From Mya arenaria (lineage: Eukaryota; Mollusca; Bivalvia; Myida; Myidae), in contig NC_069135.1 in NCBI RefSeq assembly GCF_026914265.1, forward strand, positions 61,680,738-61,744,737: a DNA stretch of 64,000 nucleotides, given 5' to 3'. Positions 32,963-45,487 of the stretch are shown here, piece by piece. Each line of letters begins with the position of its first letter. Positions within the stretch are counted from its first letter, which is position 1. The notes beneath the pieces are model-generated. The model saw nothing but the letters and a program-made list of their open reading frames with translations, searched no databases and was not told the DNA's origin. A program made the translations under genes and the position numbers.

Positions 32963-35912
32963 ACAAGAGGGCCATGATGGCCCTGTATCGCTCACCTGTA
33001 GCTTTGCTAAATAAAGTGAACATTCTGACCTATTATCATAAAGATCCAATGAAAAGTATGGCCCCTAGAGGCCACTCTTTTATTTGTCCCACTGACCTAG
33101 TTTTTTACCCCACATGACCCTATCAGTAGGCAATGCTTCAAACCAAATATTTAAGACCTAGTCCTTGTGGCTTCAGACAAAAAAATTTTAAAGTTTTTTC
33201 CTATATAAGCCTATGTAAAACTTGTGACACCCAGGGTGAGGCCTCTTTTCACCACAGGTGCACAAATTGAACAATCTTGGTAGCGGGCCACTAGGTTATG
33301 CCACATATAAAATGCCAATGTCTTGTTGGTTTAGACAAGAAGTTTTTTGTTCTATATAAGCCTATGCAAAACTTGTGACTCCCCCCAGGATAGGGCCTCT
33401 TCTCCCCAGGGGCATAAATTGAACAATCTTGGTAGAGGACCACTTGGTTATGATACATACCAAATATTGAATGCGTAGGCCTTGCATTTTCAGACAAGAA
33501 GATTTTTAAACACTTTCCTTATATAAGCCTATGTAAAACTTGTGACCCCCGGGTAGATGTCCATAAAGTAATTATACATGCCAAATATCAAAGCCCTAGG
33601 ACTTCTAGTTTTGGAGAAGATTTGTTAAGTTTTCCATATCTAAGTCTATGTTAACCACGTGACCCGGGGCGGGGTCATTTTTGACCCCAGGGGCATAATT
33701 TGAACAATCTTGGTAGAGGTACATTAGGTGATGCTACATATCAAATATCAAAGCTCTAGGCCTTGTGGTTTTGGAGGCTAAAATTGTGACCTCTATTGTG
33801 TTCACAAGGTTTTTCTACTAATTGACCTAGTGACCTAGTTATTGACCGCGGATGACCCAATATCGAATTTGACCTAAATTTTATAGAGATGATCATTCTG
33901 ACCAAGTTGCATTGAGATTAGGCTAAAATTGTGACCTCTAATGTGTTCACAAGGTATTTCTACTAATTGACCTACTGACCTAGTTTTTGACCCCAGATGA
34001 CCCAATATCGAACTTGACCTAGATTTCATAGAGATGATCAGTCTGACCAAGTTTCATAAAGATTAGGTCAAAATTGTGACCTCTGTTGTGTTCACAAGGT
34101 TTTTCTAATAATTGACCTAGTGACCTAGTTATTGACTGCGGATGACCCAATATCGAACTTGACCTAGATTTTATAGAGATGATTATTCTGACCAACTTGC
34201 ATTGAGATTAGGCTAAAATTGTGACCTCTATTGTGTTCACAAGGTTTTTGTACTAATTGACCTAGTGACCTAGTTGTTGACCGCGGATGACCCAATATCG
34301 AACTTGACCTACATTTTATAGAGTTGATCATTCTGACCAAGTTGCATTGAGATTAGGCTAAAATTGTGACCTCTATTGTGTTCACAAGGTTTTTCTACTA
34401 ATTGACCTAGTGACCTAGTTTTTGACCTGGGTTGACCCAATATGGAACTTGACCTAGCTTATGTTAAGATGATCATTCTGACCAAGTTTCATTAAGATTA
34501 GGCTAAAATTGTGACCTCTATGTTGTTCACAAGGTTTTTCTAACAATTGACCTAGTGACCTAGTTATTGACTGCGTATGACCCAATATCGCACTTGACCC
34601 AGATTTTATAGAGATGATCATTCTGACCAAGTTGCATTAAGATTAGCCTAAAATTGTGACCTCTATTGTGTTCACAAGGTTTTTGTACTAATTGACCTAG
34701 TGACCTAGTTATTGACCGCGGATGACCCAATATCGAACTTGACCTAGATTTTATAGAGATGATCATTCTGACCAAGTTGCATTGAGATTAGGCTAAAATT
34801 GTGACCTCTATTGTGTTCACAAGGTTTTTGTACTAATTGACCTAGTGACCTAGTTATTGACCGTGAATGACCCAATATCAAACTTGACCTACATTTTACA
34901 GCGATGATCATTCTGACCAATTTGCATTGGGATTAGGCTAAAATTGTGACCTCTATTGTGTTCACAAGGTTTTTCTACTAATTGACCTAGTGACCTAGTT
35001 ATTGACCGCGGATGACCCAATATCGAACTTGACCTAGATTTTATAGAGATGATCATTCTGACCAAGTTGCATTGAGATTAGGCTAAAATTGTGACCTCTA
35101 ATGTGTTCACAAGGTATTTCTACTAATTGACCTACTGACCTAGTTTTTGACCCCAGATGACCCAATATCGAACTTGACCTAGATTTCATAGAGGTGATCA
35201 GTCTGACCAAGTTTCATAAAGATTAGGTCAAAATTGTGACCTCTGTTGTGTTCACAAGGTTTTTCTAATAATTGACCTAGAAACCTAGTTATTGACTGCG
35301 GATGACCCAATATCGAACTTAACCTAGATTTTATAGAGATGATTATTCTGACCAAGTTGCATTGAGATTAGGCTAAAATTGTGACCTCTATTGTGTTCAC
35401 AAGGTTTTTGTACTAATTGACCTAGTGACCTAGTTGTTGATCGCGGATGACCCAATATCGAACTTGACCTAGATTTTATAGAGATGATCATTCTGACCAA
35501 GTTGCATTGAGATTAGGCTGAAATTGTGACCTCTATTGTGTTCACAAGGTTTTTCTACTAATTGACCTAGTGACCTAACTATTGACCGCGGATGACCCAA
35601 TATCGAACTTGGCCTAGATTTTATAGAGATGACCATTCTGACCAAGTTGCATTGAGATTAGGCTAAAATTGTGACCTCTATTGTGTTCACAAGGTTTTTG
35701 TACTAATTGACCTAGTGACCTAGTTTTTGACCCTAGATGACCCAATATCGAACTTGACCTAGATTTTATAGAGATGATCAGTCTGACCAAGTTTCATAAA
35801 GATTAGGTCAAAATTGTGACCTCTATTGTGTTCACAAGCAATTGTGAACGGACGGACGGACGGACGGACGGACGAAGAGTGATCACAAAAGCTCACCTTG
35901 TCACTACGTGAC
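32962..35912 (+). mobile_element. 'ACAAGAG' element with a 145-bp TGACC-rich array
   Basis: Begins 'aacaagagggccatgatggc' (containing the palindrome ggccatgatggcc) then 'tgtatcgctcacctg'. About 800 bp of diverged units follow ('aaacttgtgac', 'aggggcataaattgaacaat'), then about 14 regular 145-bp units from 33780 to 35840 ('accaagttgc' positions step by 145: 33901, 34046, 34191, 34336). It ends with a (GGAC)n run at 35847-35873 and 'aaagctcaccttgtcactac'. No long ORF, so it is non-autonomous or not a classical transposon. Confidence 0.88.
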
Positions 35913-36225
35913 AGTAAAGATGAAAGATGTTTGCGGCGAACGTTTGCTGTTTGGTTTCCCGCTTAACGTATATGCGTTGCGTTGCAACAGAGATACAAAA
36001 CAAAACGTTTGCGAGCGTTTTGTAAACGCTCGCCTGACTGAACGCACTGCTAATATCCTGGCCTCAGAACACTCTTTACATATCCCTCTTCCTCCTCTCT
36101 TTAAAATGATCGTCTTTTTGCCATTACTCTGTCCTCTCCATTGAAGTTAGCCTGCAATTTTAGAAAGGAAAATTTTAATTTCACACAAAAATGGCACTTG
36201 TTTATACCAGCACATTTGGCATATG

Positions 36226-36745
36226 ACAAGAGCACCACCTGCGGGTTCTGAACGCTCGTCTGATTATATCCTTTTATTGTAAATTTATTTCATATTGTAC
36301 ATTTGAAAGTGAATATTCCAATGTTTAAAAGTGATAGCTCTGATAGTTTGCTTGTAAGCCGCCTTCTAAGCACATTATTTTATTAACTTAAAATAATTAG
36401 ACTATAGTCCACAAATACTAAAATATCCCCCATCCTCCCCATTCCCTTCTAAATGAGTTTGATATATTGAAGGCATAATCCTTTCATTTTCTATGAAGAA
36501 GCTTAGTGTCCATTTCTCAAAATCAACCAAAATTCACGTTTTTTACCCTAAAAACAGGTGAGACTCAATATCGTTAGGGTATAATGTGAAGAAGGGTATA
36601 AGATGTACAAGTTCCCCAAGTTTCAAAGTGACAACTTTGATAGTTTTCATGTAACTGACCTGAACGCAAAACTTATCCCCAAGGCAAGGATAACAATCAA
36701 GTGATGACAATTGCTGCTTGTCATTTTTTTCAATAATGTATGAAT
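36226..36745 (+). mobile_element. Second 'ACAAGAG' family, single-unit copy
   Basis: Starts 'acaagagcaccacctgcggg' then 'ttctgaacgctcgtctgat', and carries 'aagtttcaaagtgacaactt' with 'gatagttttcatgtaactga', repeated in a degraded form near 36320-36360. No ORF. Confidence 0.55.
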
Positions 36746-37289
36746 TTAACAGAGTTTATTAAAGGGACTAGACACCAGATGATACAATTGCAAAAATAAT
36801 AGATAACTGTCAAAAACTTACATACAATTGATATACTAGTGAATAACTTTTAATCTTACTTTAATAGCTATATAACATTGCTTAAGACACATAATTTCAC
36901 AGCTTTTGCAAATATTGTCGATATGAAACTTTCTGGGGTGTGTTTACCACATATAATATCCCAGTAAGTATAAAAAAGCATCAGTATATTTATCTGTATT
37001 CATAAATGGATATAATATAAACTTGGAAAACTTAATTCATTATTTTTACACAATGAAACCCAAATGAGATAGTCAAATGATGATTGCTCTGTTTATTTTA
37101 ATCATGTAAAATTAATTATTATATACCCATCATTTATCCACACGTAATACATATCGCAAAATACAGTAGTCTGTATTCCACTCTAGTGCACTACAGCCGT
37201 TTTCAACTCTTGTGACGTCACGTCATAACAACTTTACAAGTGTCATTGCGTGATGTTAAAATGATGTCATAAAACAAAATAATGTGTCC

Positions 37290-37608
37290 TTAAAGGGACT
37301 GTGTCACAGATTTGCACAAAAAAGTTTTTTCTGTAACGAATCTCAGGACAATTATCTAATAGAATGTGTTACGCTTTGATGTCATAATTGTAAAAAAGAT
37401 TGAATGAATTCTACCTTGAACACATACCCAGTAATCTTTTTTAATGGAAAAATACTAAGTAACTGCTAATAACTTAAATAAATTGTAAACTATGTGGTAC
37501 TTCAATTAGTACGTTTCAATGCATTGTACACATCGATGCCAAGTTTATGTCATTTTTCGACAATTTGTTTTTTTCGCTATTTCATCATCTGTGAGACAGA
37601 CCCTTTAA
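37290..37608. mobile_element. Nested TTAA-flanked MITE
   Basis: Ends are TTAA-AGGGACTGTGTCACAGAT and ATCTGTGAGACAGACCCT-TTAA. It shares the outer element's first seven bases (AGGGACT) but then differs, so it is a related second family inserted in the first. Confidence 0.85.
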
Positions 37609-37678
37609 AATGACATTTATTATGAAAACATACATGTGGCTTTTAAGTGATGTAACAAGTAAATTAGTAATGTATATA

Positions 37679-37812
37679 TAATAAAAGGGTTATTAGTATG
37701 GCGTTTTGATCCGGGAGGCTTGTGCCTTGTGAAATCCGAATCTGCAAAAATTCACTCAAGTTAAATACAACCTCCCGGATCAAAACACAGTACTAATAAC
37801 CCTTTTGTATTA
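37679..37812. repeat. Long imperfect palindrome
   Basis: The left arm 37679-37718 (aaagggttattagta, then gttttgatccgggagg) is mirrored by 37771-37812 with few mismatches, around a loop of about 52 bp. It could itself be a small foldback element. Confidence 0.85.
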
Positions 37813-38262
37813 TCAGCCTTCTAAATGATCACATCGACAGTTCTAGGCTTATTTTGAAGAAATACTGTACTTGCCAACCTGGTGTCTAGTCCCTTTAAGT
37901 TTATGGCTACATTGCACACAAATAAAGTAGGTTATGTTGCATGAACATAATCTTCAATAAAAAAAGCCTATTCAAAATATATTGTTGAATACTTCAATAA
38001 TGTTTTTTGAGACATTAACAAAATAAAAAGACAATAAAAAAAGTCATATGCTCATTGACTTAAAGAATCCATGATAGCAAATTGATTGTTTAGTTTTATT
38101 CAATTACATAATTTAATCAATGACGTTCTAATGAGTTGGTCATATTTATGGAATAAGACAAATAACTATATCTTATACATGTGTATGTCAAAACTTTGCA
38201 TTCATATATACATACCATTCAACTTTGTCTTTGGTGTTTGTTGCATTTGCAAGTCTAGAAGA

Positions 38263-38590
38263 AGATGATGATGCTGGTGTTCTTAAAGAGTGTGTTGCCG
38301 GTGTTCTTGTAGTTCGAGTAGTTTTATTCGGGTAGCTGTTGTTGCTGATGTTTGTGTTTAGGATGAATTTGTTCTTGAAGCCGATGTTTTTGTAGTTGTC
38401 CCTGCAGGAAGTGTTGATGTTCTGGGGTTGAAGTTGTTGTTCTTGAAGATGGGGTTGGTGTTCATGTTCTAGTAATCAGAGTTGTTCATAAATCTGGAGT
38501 TGCTTTTGTTTGTTTTTGTCAGAAGTATTGTTGTTCTTATACGCAGGGTTGTTCTTGTAGATTAAGTTGTTGTGTCAGAGGTTGTTTCAG
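38263..38590. repeat. GTT-rich low-complexity repeat
   Basis: Irregular repeats of 'gttgttcttgaag', 'gttcttgtag' and 'ggtgttcttg'-like words without a fixed period. No frame runs through it. Confidence 0.6.
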
Positions 38591-38599
38591 GATCCCACT

Positions 38600-40410
38600 C
38601 AAATATGTCGAAGGTCTTAAAAATAAGAGAATGTGAAGCTGTGACAAGATTTTTTAAATGACAAAAAAGTTTCACATTTTAATTATATTTTTTCTTATTA
38701 AATTTAAGTTAACATTTTATGCTAAAGTTTAGAATGTTACAGAATATATATATATATCCCTCCTTAGTTGAACCACCACTTTAAAGATTAAAACTTAAAT
38801 TGTCACTATCAAGATGTGTTTTATTACCCCCAATTAACCCCCTAATTCAATCCATTTGTTAGGTTTAGAAGTGTTACTATGGAGACCTTCAAAGCCAATA
38901 TTTTTAAACTAGTATTTTGCTTCAAACACTTTCAACAGAACCTACCATAAATCAAGAGTTGAAGTGGGCCCTGGGCCCCTGACAGCCAAGAAAGAACTTT
39001 ACATTTGCAGGGCTTGTGGGCTTGTGATTATTTTGATCACTGATATGATAACATGGACATAATAAGGCCTATACAAATCTTTGTTTACACCCATCTGAAT
39101 TTATTTTTTTCTTCCTATTTATTTTTTGGCGTTTTGATCAAAATGCGTTTTTTCAGAGACCTAAAATAATACCCTGATACAGGTCAGTTTGCTAAAGAAT
39201 TATGGTCGTCCAAAAAAAAGTAATGCCTACCTATCTACCCTTTTTTGGGGGGATGTTAGTAGAAACTAAGAATATTTGTTTCGCCTAATCAAGGATTTAA
39301 TTTGAAGACAGTTTTGCTGCATACTACACATATATTTTTACTTTATTACATTGCATTGTGTGGGAGTAGGATTTGATATATTGGTGCAAGGTATTTTGAT
39401 TATAACAATTCCTGGAAGTTTATCAAAATGCTAATCTTTATGCAAGATGTGTCATGTTTGGTGTCATTATTTTGCTTTTATAATTCACTTTTATATTCAA
39501 TAATATATTGATAAATTTGTATCAATGTAAAAGTTTAATTTTTATTACAAGCAAATGAGGAAAATCAAAATAGTTCCTCAGTTGGTAAGATCCATCTACA
39601 TTTCATGTCAGTATTTATCTTAGCTCCGCCCCTTTCACTGGACTTGACATTGCCCCTTTCACTGTTTTTGACATCTGATTGGCTGAGTTAAAATTGCCTT
39701 TTAATGTTCTTCATGAATGACAGTTTTATACAGGGAAAGCCTGGTTAATGTGACAATCATTATTCTGAAAATGGTGCTATAAATATGATTATGAATAGGC
39801 TTATAATTTATTTAAGATAATAAACATAATCTGCAGTTATGCACTTTAATTGATCAAAATACATGTTCCTTAATTATGCTTAAAATATAAATCCTTATAA
39901 TATTGGAAGAGATACATGACTGTCAATTTAGAATTGAACTTCAATTTCATAGCATTTCACAGAATTGATTAAAATAATTGCTTATGGTCATGTTGATTTA
40001 TAGGCTAATAGCAAAGAGGGAAAAAATAAGAAATATATATAATCATATAATGGAAAAGAAAAATTGAGGTGAATTTTATGTGAATATCTTAAATGTATAA
40101 TTCTCCATTTTGCTAAAGTGGCTAATTGTTATTTAATTCAGATGTTTTTTTGGTTTTTTTGGTACATTTTATTTTGGCATTTTGATATTATTTCAAGGAT
40201 ATTCTGGATATGCAGTTTTAATGTCTTTTGTTTGATTAAAAAATTAGTTTCTATTTGTGTAAGAAAAGCCAGACAAAACTATAATTATTGTTATTATATA
40301 TGCAATTGTTTAAACCTGGGAGTAAGATAACATATTATTGGTCCCAGTTTAAACATAATTTTGCTGTAAGTGTTTATTCATTATTTTTACCAGCTTTCTT
40401 TGTACAGTGC
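38600..40410. other. Intergenic, no gene recognised
   Basis: Very AT-rich. A few poly-A/T tracts and short ORFs occur, with nothing identifiable on either strand. Confidence 0.45.
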
Positions 40411-40413
40411 ACT

Positions 40414-40729
40414 TAAAGCTGCACTCTCACAGATTGAAAGTTTTGACAACTTTTTATTGTTTGCCTTGGAACCAGCCAATTTTTGCAAAAATCCATGGAA
40501 CCAGTTATATAAATAAAACTACTAACAAAAAATCCAAAAATGATATAATATGCATTTTCCTTAAAACACATCAATTTTTCAAACAGAAAAATGTGAAAAT
40601 CTACGATCTGATTTTGTCAGCAATCATAAATTTATTTGCAGATATCTAGGCAGAAATTTGCTCTTTCCAAGACAAACAAAAAAAAAGTTGTCAAAATGGT
40701 ATATATATATCTGTGAGAGTGCAGCTTTA
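40414..40729. mobile_element. TA-flanked MITE, full length, second copy
   Basis: The TIRs AAGCTGCACTCTCACAGAT and ATCTGTGAGAGTGCAGCTT are flanked by TA. Same family as 31501-31830 but with a diverged interior. Confidence 0.92.
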
Positions 40730-41050
40730 ATGTCATCTAACACCTAGATTTTAGAGTAATTAACAAGTCTTACTTTTTGTTTTTAATTTTAAGTTTAATT
40801 AGGTTATTATAAGGGCCCTTTCCATATCTTGATTAAGATTTTTTTTTGGGAAAAGTTTAATTATGTTCTCTCCTACTATTTTCTAATTGTGGACTTTTTG
40901 TTAATAGAGAATTTTATCTTCATTATTTCAACAACAACAGGATCAGAGTGGCATAAATGCAGCCACAGAGACAATTATAAACAAAAGACTTCTAAAATAG
41001 ACCTGCCACATATGAAAAATTCATATAACTATACATGAAATAGACTTAAA

Positions 41051-41224
41051 TCATACTGGATTTGCAATTGCAATTGTGTTATTTGTTATCGCTGATTTAA
41101 AAGGAACACTATTCTTAGAATAAAGGAGTGGAAATCCTGAACAGAAGTCTCTGACTGTTGAAAAAACTACATCAGCCAACCTCAAATACTCTAAGGCTGA
41201 CCAACAGTAATCTTTCAGTAGGAA
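41051..41224 (-). CDS. Possible terminal exon of an unidentified gene
   Basis: On the minus strand, a good acceptor (ccttgttttcag) ends at 41225 and opens a frame of 57 codons to TGA at 41051, with plausible composition (LLKDYCWSALEYLRLADVVF near its start). I do not recognise the protein, and I could not link it to an upstream exon with compatible phase. It could be chance. Confidence 0.22.
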   Translation of the reverse strand, partial: FLLKDYCWSALEYLRLADVVFSTVRDFCSGFPLLYSKNSVPFKSAITNNTIAIANPV

Positions 41225-41644
41225 CTGAAAACAAGGAGGCACACTAGGGGCGCTACTGTGCTATTCCCCAGTCATTCAAAGTACCCCCTGTGAACGCGTT
41301 AGCGGACTTGCGCCCAATTCTTAGCAAAATATTGTGCATGAGTGTAGACATTAGACATATATATTTAAGATATATATAATCCAAATGTGAACTTATTTGA
41401 CAGCTTCAAGGAATGGAGAGAACTCAGCGGATTATTTTGTTTCGCCAAGGCATGTAGGAAAATGAAACCCATTTCATCATAAATTCTGTTTATTGACCAG
41501 TCACTTTAACAATAGTAAAATCTTTCAACTAAAACAAATAATATTAAGCTCTGCAATTTCAGAGTACCATCCACTCATGATATATTATCATTTATCATGG
41601 TGTAATTAATTAAGTCATTTTGACATCCTACTGTTAGTTTTAAA

Positions 41645-44020
41645 ATAATATACTAAAGTAATAATTACCGGTACATGTACATTACCATGACAGTCACGCC
41701 AATGGGAAGACTTATTTAGGGACTGACATTATAATTCACCAGTCAATTGTAACCACAGCCCCCCCAGGTCCGGGGAATAGCCGGGACTTTGACTTTCGGT
41801 CCAGCCGACCCCGGGTAAAATCCCCGCCCTGCGGGGACGAACTGATGGTTAAACCCCAGCCAAATGCCCCCGCACCCCAGAGACTCTATATAAGGCCCAA
41901 TCTTGGCTTAATTTGGCCCTATGACAAAACCACCGCGGTCACCCGGCCCTGCGGGACCACCTGGAAAGTAAAAACACGGCCCTTTTCTCCGGCTATCCCT
42001 GGTATACCCCCGGACCTGGGTGGGGGGGGGAGCGTGGATACAATTGACTGGTGCATCCATGGGGAGACTTATTTAGGGATATAACATTGGCATACAATTA
42101 TATAGTAATTAGTAATCCTGACATGTACTTTACACAGAATCGCTACATGGTGACAGTTACTCTGGGACGGACATTACATTTACATACACTATACTAATAG
42201 TATTTCAGACATGAACATTGCAAAGACACACACCAGACACCCTTAGGGTGACTTAATTAGGGACAGACATAACACTGATATACAATACAGTAATTAATTA
42301 TCCTGATGTGTACTTTACATAGAATCCCTACATGGGGACAGTTAATCAGGGACGGACATTACATTAACACCACTATAGAAATAGTAATTCTGAAATGAAC
42401 ATTGCAAAGACACACACTATGGGGAAAGTTAATCAGGGCCTGTCACACTAAATTGACATACACTATATAGAAATAGTTATTCTGAAATTTATGAACATTG
42501 CAAAGACATACCCCATGGGGACAGTTAATAAGGGACGGACATTACATTGACATACACTATACTAATAGTATTTCAGACATGAACATTGCAAAGACACACA
42601 CCAGACACCCTTAGGGTGACTTAATTAGGGACAGACATTACACTGATATACAATACAGTAATTAATTATCCTGATGTGTACTTTACATAGAATCCCTACA
42701 TGGGGACAGTTAATCAGGGACGGACATTACATTAACACCACTATAGAAATAGTAATTCTGAAATGATTGAACATTGCAAAGACACACACTATGGGGAAAG
42801 TTAATCAGGGCCTGTCACACTAAATTGACATACACTATATAGAAATAGTTATTCTGAAATTTATGAACATTGCAAAGACATACCCCATGGGGACAGTTAA
42901 TAAGGGAAGGACATTACATTGACATACACTATAAAAATAGTTATTCTGATATGAAAATTGTAAAGACACACACCATGGGGACAGGGATTTCAGGGATAGA
43001 CATTTCATTGACATACATTATAGGAATAGTTATTCTGCCATTATCATTGTAACAACAAATGCCATGGGGACAGTTATTCAGGGACGGACATTACATTGAT
43101 GTATACACTTTTATAAGTACTAGTTATTTTGACATATTAACATTTTAAGACAAGCGCCATGAGGACTGAGTTATTCAGGGACGGATGTTACATTGACTAG
43201 ACTTAATTGACATACACTATAGTTATAGTTATTCTTCCATTAACATTGCAAAGACACACACCATGAGGAGACTTATTTATGGACAGACATCACACTTGAC
43301 AATAACCATATACTAATAATTATCCTGACATTTACTTTACATAGAATTGAACCATTGGGACAGTTATTCAGGGACAAACATACATTGACTAAATGACATT
43401 ATACTATAGTAATAGTAATTCTGACATGTACATTGTAATGACACACCCAATGGTGACAGTTATTCAGGGACGGACATAACATTGACACACACTCCAGAAA
43501 TTGGTATTCTCAAATGTACCTACAAAGAATCTCACCATGGGGACAGTTATTCAGGGACAAGCATTACAATTACATACAATATAGTATAAATAGTTATTCT
43601 AAAATGTACTTTATAACAAAAAATGACACTATAGTGACATTTATTCAGGGATGGACATTACATTTGACTTTCAATATATAGTAATAATCATAATAGTCAT
43701 TCTAAAATGTATGGTACATTACAAAGACACGTGCCATGGGGTCAGTTATTCAAGGACGAACATTACACTGACATATACTATAGTAAGAGTTATAAGGACA
43801 TTTAGTACAATGAAGAGATACACCCCATGGGAACAGCTATTCACGAACAGACATTTCATTCATGTATACAACTTACAAATTAATAATTCTGAGGACAGGT
43901 ACATTGAAAGTAATCACATCTTTGAAACAGTTATTTAGACCAATATAACAGTGACATATACTATAGTTATAGTTATAATGACATTTACATGGAAAAACAC
44001 ACACCATGGATACATTTTTT
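41645..44020. repeat. 88-bp tandem array, about 20-25 units
   Basis: Units read 'catggggacagttattcagg', 'gacggacattacattgacat', 'acactatagtaatagttatt' and 'ctgacatgtacattgcaaag'. The array is interrupted near its start by the GC-rich TIR element. A stretch of about 370 bp (from about 42160) is repeated almost exactly at about 42528, so a multi-unit block was duplicated recently. Confidence 0.9.
41737..42053. mobile_element. GC-rich TIR element, intact copy
   Basis: The left end CACCAGTCAATTGTAACCAC and right end GTGGATACAATTGACTGGTG are inverted repeats differing at one base in 20. The 317-bp interior is rich in C runs on the left and G runs on the right, and has no ORF. It is embedded in the 88-bp array. 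I see no clear target-site duplication. Related partial copies: 3874-4040, 44465-44520 and 45060-45487. Confidence 0.85.
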
Positions 44021-44464
44021 CTGAGGGAAGAATTTACATCTAACAAGCACAACTATGCTACCAGAAAGTCCAAACAGTAATAAAAATATGTCAAAACATG
44101 CACATACTGAGTCAATCATCCAATTAGACTTTTGAAGGTACAAGCCCGACTTCTAACACTAATGCTTGGCATTAATGTTTTTATCAAGCCCTGCTAAATA
44201 AAAATTGGGCTGGTGTCAATTTTGACCACTGCAGTCAGCTAAATATGCCATTAATATATAAAAATCATGCGCCAACCTGCAGATCATATATAGGCAAAAC
44301 TGTTGTCTGTGTCATAAGAAGCTTACTAAATCTGAAATCTGGGGGCAGATCATGACAGTTTATATTGCATTATTTAGGATGTTGAATGCGCAATTACAGG
44401 CAAAAGACTTTCATGAAAAGAATAAATACTTTTAATAATAATGTTGTTTTTTCTCACCATTTTT

Positions 44465-44520
44465 TTAGGAGAGTGGGGAGGCCATGAATACCAGAGGCCT
44501 TACCTAGGGTCCTTGGGGTA
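44465..44520 (-). mobile_element. Short fragment of the GC-rich TIR element
   Basis: 'gtggggaggccatgaatacc' and 'ggccttacctagggtccttg' match the copy at 45.2 kb. Confidence 0.7.
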
Positions 44521-45059
44521 CAAGTCTAACATAATAGACGTGTTATACGGGTTTCTTCCAATCCCTAATGTCTAAACGGGTTTGTGTAAAAACCAGAGGT
44601 GTTTGAAAAATATTGAAATTGTATTAAGTGCAGTATTTTATGGTTGAAATTGATCATAAAGGTTTATATTCATAATTTACCATACATGTAAAAGAAGTTA
44701 TTTTGCACAAAACAAGCATTAAATGCATTAAAACACATTTACCTTTCCAATAAAATGAAAGTTGACTGACACAGACAACAATTATGCCAAACGGAACAAC
44801 TCGACACAATCTTAATAAGTAGGCCACATCCGACAAGCTTCGTGATAGACCGTCAAACTCATAATTATTCGTTGGATACTTATTTTTTGTGTACGGAACT
44901 AATATAAAATAACATAATCTGGTAATATTACTTGTTTTTATGATATTTAATGGACGCAATATGCTTTAACCCGGAACAACTACCCACTTTTGGTACAAAA
45001 CAATTTGTACATTAAGGATTTGCCATATCAAAAATCATAAAAAAATCTGTCAACGTACA

Positions 45060-45487
45060 ATTATTTGGATTACTTGGGGTACGGGATCATTTGGCAGGGA
45101 TTTTATCGGCAGTTTGTCCCCGCAGGACAAGGATTTTACCTGGGCTTGGCTTGACAGAAAGCCAAAGTCCCCGCTTTTCTCCGGACCTGGGAAGGCTGTG
45201 ATTGCCGGAGGCCTTACCTAGGGTCCTTGGGGTACGGGATCATTTGGCAGGGATTTTACCGGCAATTCGTCCCTGTAGGACAAGGATTTTACCCGGGCTT
45301 GGCTGGACAGAAAGTCAAAGTCCCCTCTATTCTCCGGAACTGGGGAGGCCGTGATTACCCGAGACTGGGTGTATACCGGGGATAGCTGGGGAAAATGGGC
45401 CGGGCTTAGCTGGACCGAAAGTCAAAGTCCCTGCCATTCCCTGGACTGGGGGGGGGGAGGGGCGGTTACAACTGACTGGCGCATAAC
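45060..45487 (-). mobile_element. GC-rich TIR element, internally expanded copy
   Basis: Reverse orientation relative to 41737. The right end (ggttacaactgactggcgca) matches the TIR; the left TIR is missing. It contains two tandem internal units of about 153 bp ('ggggtacgggatcatttggc' at 45076 and 45229). Confidence 0.85.

Larger units (their letters stand above)
36759..37898. mobile_element. TTAA-flanked MITE with nested elements
   Basis: Ends are TTAA-AGGGACTAGACACCAG and CTGGTGTCTAGTCCCT-TTAA, perfect inverted repeats over 16 bp flanked by TTAA, a piggyBac-style target. No transposase ORF. A second TTAA-flanked element sits inside at 37290-37608, and a long palindrome at 37679-37812. Fragments of the family occur at 32152 and 62647. 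Confidence 0.9.

Noticed and set aside
44654..44959. 101-codon minus-strand ORF as an exon linked to the start-like repeat at 45.7 kb
   Set aside because: A donor (aaag|gtaaat) exists near 44744, but no acceptor gives a phase compatible with ATG|gtaagt upstream, and the product is not recognisable.
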